Assembly (NCBI GenBank): GCA_021785095.1
Contig: JAJYGM010000731.1
Location: 1 to 7,731 of the forward strand
Direction: 5' to 3'
DNA: 7,731 bases
DNA from: Actinomycetes bacterium
GTDB lineage: Bacteria > Actinomycetota > Acidimicrobiia > Acidimicrobiales > Bog-793
Shown here one piece after another: positions 5,602 through 7,731 of this stretch. The first letter of the stretch is position 1. Each line of letters opens with the position of its first letter. Position numbers and translations under genes: made by a program. The notes under the pieces are model-generated. The model was not told the origin of the DNA. It made no database searches and saw nothing but the letters and a program-made list of their open reading frames with translations.

Positions 5602-6485
5602 CAGCGTTCTTCAACGCTGTCGGGTTCGGAGTGGTGACGGCGGCCCTGCTCGCCCTCGCCACGACTGGCCTGTCGCTGCAGTACGGGGTGTCACGCCTCC
5701 CCAACTTCGCCCAAGGCGACATCATGACCGTCGGAGCCTATGCGGCGTACGCCGCGAACGGGCCGTTCCACTCCCTCGCGATCGACGGGATCGCCGCGGC
5801 GCTCGCCGGAGCCGCGATGGCATGGCTGGTGTACATGGCGCTGATCCGGCCCTTTGCCAGCCGGGGGACCAACCGGCTCACCGCTGTCGTCTCGACCCTG
5901 GCGGGCTCGCTCATCATCCAAGACGTGCTCCTCATCATCTTCGGCGGCAACGCGACCGCCTTCCCCACGATCCAAGGGGCGACCGATCACATCGGGCCCT
6001 TCCTGTTCACGACCGAGCAACTGGTCATCATCGGCGTTGCGCTGGTGGTGATCGCCGGGCTCCACGCGACGCTGAAGTTCACGTTCATCGGAAAGGCGGT
6101 CCGAGCCGTCGCCGACCATCGTGACCTGTCGCGGGTGTCGGGTCTGCCGGCGGGGATGCTCACCCAGCTGACGTGGGCCGTGTCCGGAGTCCTCACGGGG
6201 ATCGCAGGTTTCGTTCTCGGCCTGACCGCCGGAGCGCTGGTGCCCACCCTCGGGTTCGACTACCTGCTCATCATCTTCGCGGCGGCGGTCGTCGGTGGCA
6301 TCGGCAATGTCGGCGGCGCCCTCTTCGGGGCGTTGATCGTGGGGCTGGGGATGACAGTCGCTGCCGTCTACATCAGCTCCGACTACAAGGAGGTCGTGGC
6401 GCTGATCCTGCTCATCGCCACGATCCTGATACGGCCTACCGGCCTGTTCGGGGGCCGATCGAGCGCCCGCAGGTTTGCCGTATGA
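5598..6485 (+). CDS. livH: LivH-type ABC permease
   Basis: A 295-residue inner-membrane permease of the branched-chain amino acid/HAAT importer family, with about eight hydrophobic segments. It would form the translocation channel with the LivM-type partner. Family marks: G-L-S-L-Q-Y-G near residue 24, followed by P-N-F-A-Q-G-D-I-M-T-V-G-A-Y (35-48; compare N-F-A-H-G in LivH). An EAA-like ATPase-docking loop reads G-K-A-V-R-A-V-A-D-H (165-174), and V-V-G-G-I-G-N-V-G-G-A-L-F-G (from 231) is near the C-terminus. The length is normal for the family. The GTG start overlaps the hydrolase stop as GTGA, with GGAG (5587-5590) 7 nt upstream, so translation is likely coupled. A 9-bp hairpin starts in the start codon. 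The symbol denotes family; the transported compound is unknown. Confidence 0.93.
   Translation: MTAFFNAVGFGVVTAALLALATTGLSLQYGVSRLPNFAQGDIMTVGAYAAYAANGPFHSLAIDGIAAALAGAAMAWLVYMALIRPFASRGTNRLTAVVSTLAGSLIIQDVLLIIFGGNATAFPTIQGATDHIGPFLFTTEQLVIIGVALVVIAGLHATLKFTFIGKAVRAVADHRDLSRVSGLPAGMLTQLTWAVSGVLTGIAGFVLGLTAGALVPTLGFDYLLIIFAAAVVGGIGNVGGALFGALIVGLGMTVAAVYISSDYKEVVALILLIATILIRPTGLFGGRSSARRFAV
5600..5621 (+). promoter_or_regulatory. Hairpin beginning in the livH start codon
   Basis: GACAGCGTT (5600-5608) and AACGCTGTC (5613-5621) form a perfect 9-bp stem with a 4-nt loop (CTTC). The stem begins at the third base of the GTG start and within the hydrolase TGA stop, so it could hide the livH start until a ribosome finishing the hydrolase opens it. 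The role in translational coupling is inferred; the pairing is seen directly. Confidence 0.5.
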
Positions 6486-7504
6486 CATATGCGATCAGCG
6501 TCCTGACCCTTGGCGGGATCACGGTCATCCTCGCAATGGGCTTGAACGTCCAGTACGGATGGGCAGGGGATCTCAACCTGTCGTACTACGCCTACGTCGC
6601 CCTCGGCGCCTACGTGTGCGGCGTGATGATGCTCCCCCCGCCGAACGCTTCGGAAGGCAATTTCTACGTCCTCGGGCTGCACCAGTCGTTCTTCGTGGGC
6701 ACGATCGTCGCCGTCGCGGTCTGTGCGGTCGTCGGGCTCGTCGTGGGGTCGATCGCGCTGCGGCGTGTGACGGGCGACTATTTCGCCATCGTCACGCTCT
6801 CGGTCACGTTGATCTTCTACACCTTCAGCGACCAGTACGCGCCACTGTTCAACGGGCCCCAGGGCATCTACGGCGTGCCGCACGCGTTCGGGGGAGTGCT
6901 GCGATTCTCCTACTCGGGCTACAACCTCTTCCTGCTGGGGATCGTGGCGGCGGTGCTGGTGGTCGTCGTCTTCGTCTTCGAGGTGCTCTACCGGAGCGCG
7001 TTCGGCCGGACGCTCCGGGCGGTGCGCGACGACCCCATCAGCGTCTCGGCGTTCGGCATCAGTCCGTACCGTCGCAAGCTGGCCGCGTACGTGCTCGGAT
7101 CTGCCGTCGGCGGGCTTGGCGGCGTGCTGCTCCTGCAGTACGTGAGCGCCTTCAGCCCCGCAGGCTGGTCTCCGCTCGAGACGTTCCTCTTGTTCTCGGG
7201 GATCATCGTCGGCGGAGTGGGGAGCGTGTGGGGCGTGCTCTTCGGAGCGAGCGTCGTCCTCATCGGCGTGCCCCAGGCGGTCCTCTTCATCCCCGCCCCA
7301 GCCGGAGCTGCGACATTCCTCCCGGCCCTGCAGAACTGCATCATCGGGCTGATCATCCTCGTCTTCCTCTACCTCAGGCCCCGCGGGCTGTTCCCGGAGC
7401 GAAGCCCCGTGCTGGGCTTCGACGGAGCGCTCAAGTGGCAGAGCCGGCCGGTCCGGTTCGTCGTGGGCCGTGTGCGTACGTTGCTCGGGGAGGGAGCCGC
7501 GTGA
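6482..7504 (+). CDS. livM: LivM-type ABC permease
   Basis: A 340-residue inner-membrane permease of the HAAT family, second half of the translocation pore, with roughly nine or ten hydrophobic segments. Family marks: G-L-N-V-Q-Y-G-W-A-G-D-L-N-L-S (20-34; compare G-L-N-L-x-x-G-x-A-G-x-x-S-L-G in LivM) and T-G-D-Y-F-A-I-V-T-L. The ATPase-docking loop reads G-R-T-L-R-A-V-R-D-D-P-I-S (175-187). I-I-V-G-G-V-G-S-V-W-G-V-L-F-G is followed by a basic tail after L-R-P-R-G-L-F-P-E. The ATG overlaps the livH stop as ATGA. The same frame is open upstream to 6173, but that part lies inside livH and lacks the family N-terminus, so the short form is right. The upstream SD is weak (GCAGG about 8 nt away), which fits coupled translation. 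The Ser-Tyr-Tyr replacing the usual Gly-His in the first motif is a mild departure from the family pattern. Confidence 0.92.
   Translation: MTYAISVLTLGGITVILAMGLNVQYGWAGDLNLSYYAYVALGAYVCGVMMLPPPNASEGNFYVLGLHQSFFVGTIVAVAVCAVVGLVVGSIALRRVTGDYFAIVTLSVTLIFYTFSDQYAPLFNGPQGIYGVPHAFGGVLRFSYSGYNLFLLGIVAAVLVVVVFVFEVLYRSAFGRTLRAVRDDPISVSAFGISPYRRKLAAYVLGSAVGGLGGVLLLQYVSAFSPAGWSPLETFLLFSGIIVGGVGSVWGVLFGASVVLIGVPQAVLFIPAPAGAATFLPALQNCIIGLIILVFLYLRPRGLFPERSPVLGFDGALKWQSRPVRFVVGRVRTLLGEGAA
7487..7494 (+). promoter_or_regulatory. Strong ribosome binding site for the LivG-type ATPase
   Basis: GGGGAGGG ends 6 nt before GTG 7501, within the end of livM. It is much stronger than the signal before livM and supports choosing GTG 7501 as the ATPase start. 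Confidence 0.65.
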
Positions 7505-7731
7505 CCTCGAGCCAAGGCGGTGCTGCGGCGGACGCAGGGCTCGACGCCGGCGACAGGTGCGTCTTGGAGGCTCAGCAGCTGAAGAAGCGGTTTGGTGGCC
7601 TGGTTGCGGTGCAGGACTGCTCGCTCAGCCTCCGCAGCCACCGGGTGACGGGGTTGATCGGCCCGAACGGCGCCGGGAAGTCGACGGTCCTCGACCTTTT
7701 TTCGGGAGTGGAGCGACAGGACGACGGCCAC
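7501..7731 (+). CDS. livG: LivG-type ABC ATPase, 3'-truncated by window edge
   Basis: The first 77 codons of a cytoplasmic ATP-binding subunit that would power the LivH/LivM pore. Visible parts are an approximately 18-residue Ala/Gly/Asp-rich N-terminal extension, then L-K-K-R-F-G-G-L-V-A-V with the aromatic A-loop residue Phe31. The Walker A motif follows as G-P-N-G-A-G-K-S-T (54-62, Lys60). The F-G-G-L-x-A-V pattern is typical of LivG rather than LivF. The Q-loop, signature and Walker B motifs lie beyond the window. The GTG start overlaps the livM stop as GTGA. The extension before the conserved domain is longer than in typical LivG. The frame is open to the last base. Confidence 0.92.
   Translation, partial: MTSSQGGAAADAGLDAGDRCVLEAQQLKKRFGGLVAVQDCSLSLRSHRVTGLIGPNGAGKSTVLDLFSGVERQDDGH

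Noticed and set aside
6173..6481. N-terminal extension of livM by about 103 codons
   Set aside because: It lies inside livH in another frame and reads as Arg-rich nonsense; the family N-terminus begins exactly at ATG 6482 in an ATGA overlap.
7400..7421. 8-bp stem with 6-nt loop near the end of livM
   Set aside because: About one perfect 8-bp stem with a short loop is expected by chance in a window of this size, and it is mid-gene with no supporting context.
1..7731. CRISPR array, tRNA or rRNA genes, insertion sequences, attachment sites
   Set aside because: I saw no spaced direct repeats, no cloverleaf-like segments, no transposase motifs and no flanking target duplications in the window.

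Overview
The window is very GC-rich, uses GTG and ATG starts with purine-rich ribosome binding sites, and has tightly packed genes with 4-nt start/stop overlaps. Together with a MetX that resembles actinobacterial homoserine acetyltransferases, this suggests a high-GC actinobacterium. I cannot place it further from sequence alone.

Layout. (1) Positions 1-780 (+) are the 3' two-thirds of a homoserine O-acetyltransferase (MetX) gene, cut by the window edge. (2) It converges on a minus-strand major facilitator superfamily (MFS) transporter (2094/2118 down to 883). The ~100-bp convergent gap holds hairpins that look like factor-independent terminators without a U-tract. (3) About 580 bp of mostly non-coding DNA separates the MFS gene from a plus-strand operon. 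It contains a good sigma70-type promoter (TTGACA, 17 nt, CATACT) whose spacer carries a perfect 15-bp palindrome, TGGGACAGTGTCCCA, the layout of a repressor operator. (4) From 2677 to the right edge runs a branched-chain-amino-acid/amide-type (HAAT, Liv-type) ABC importer operon: a secreted substrate-binding protein, an alpha/beta hydrolase resembling 2,6-dihydroxypseudooxynicotine (DHPON) hydrolase/FrsA-type enzymes, a LivH-type permease, a LivM-type permease and the start of a LivG-type ATPase. A LivF partner would be expected beyond the window.

How the parts work together (inference). The binding protein captures a small molecule outside the membrane, LivH/LivM/LivG import it, and the hydrolase encoded between the binding protein and the permeases would act on the imported compound. 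The hydrolase, livH, livM and livG are joined by GTGA/ATGA overlaps, so they are very probably co-translated. A strong hairpin after the binding-protein gene would let that protein be made in excess over the membrane parts, as is usual for such systems. The substrate cannot be read from the sequence; the 'Liv' names denote family only.

Most unusual observations: a perfect 19-bp inverted repeat (5-nt loop) inside the hydrolase coding sequence; the operator-like palindrome in the promoter spacer; a hairpin with a consensus Shine-Dalgarno in its loop but no start codon after it; a 9-bp hairpin that begins in the livH start codon; and the hydrolase itself, with a G-M-S-F-S nucleophile elbow and an acidic repeat tail, placed inside a transporter operon.
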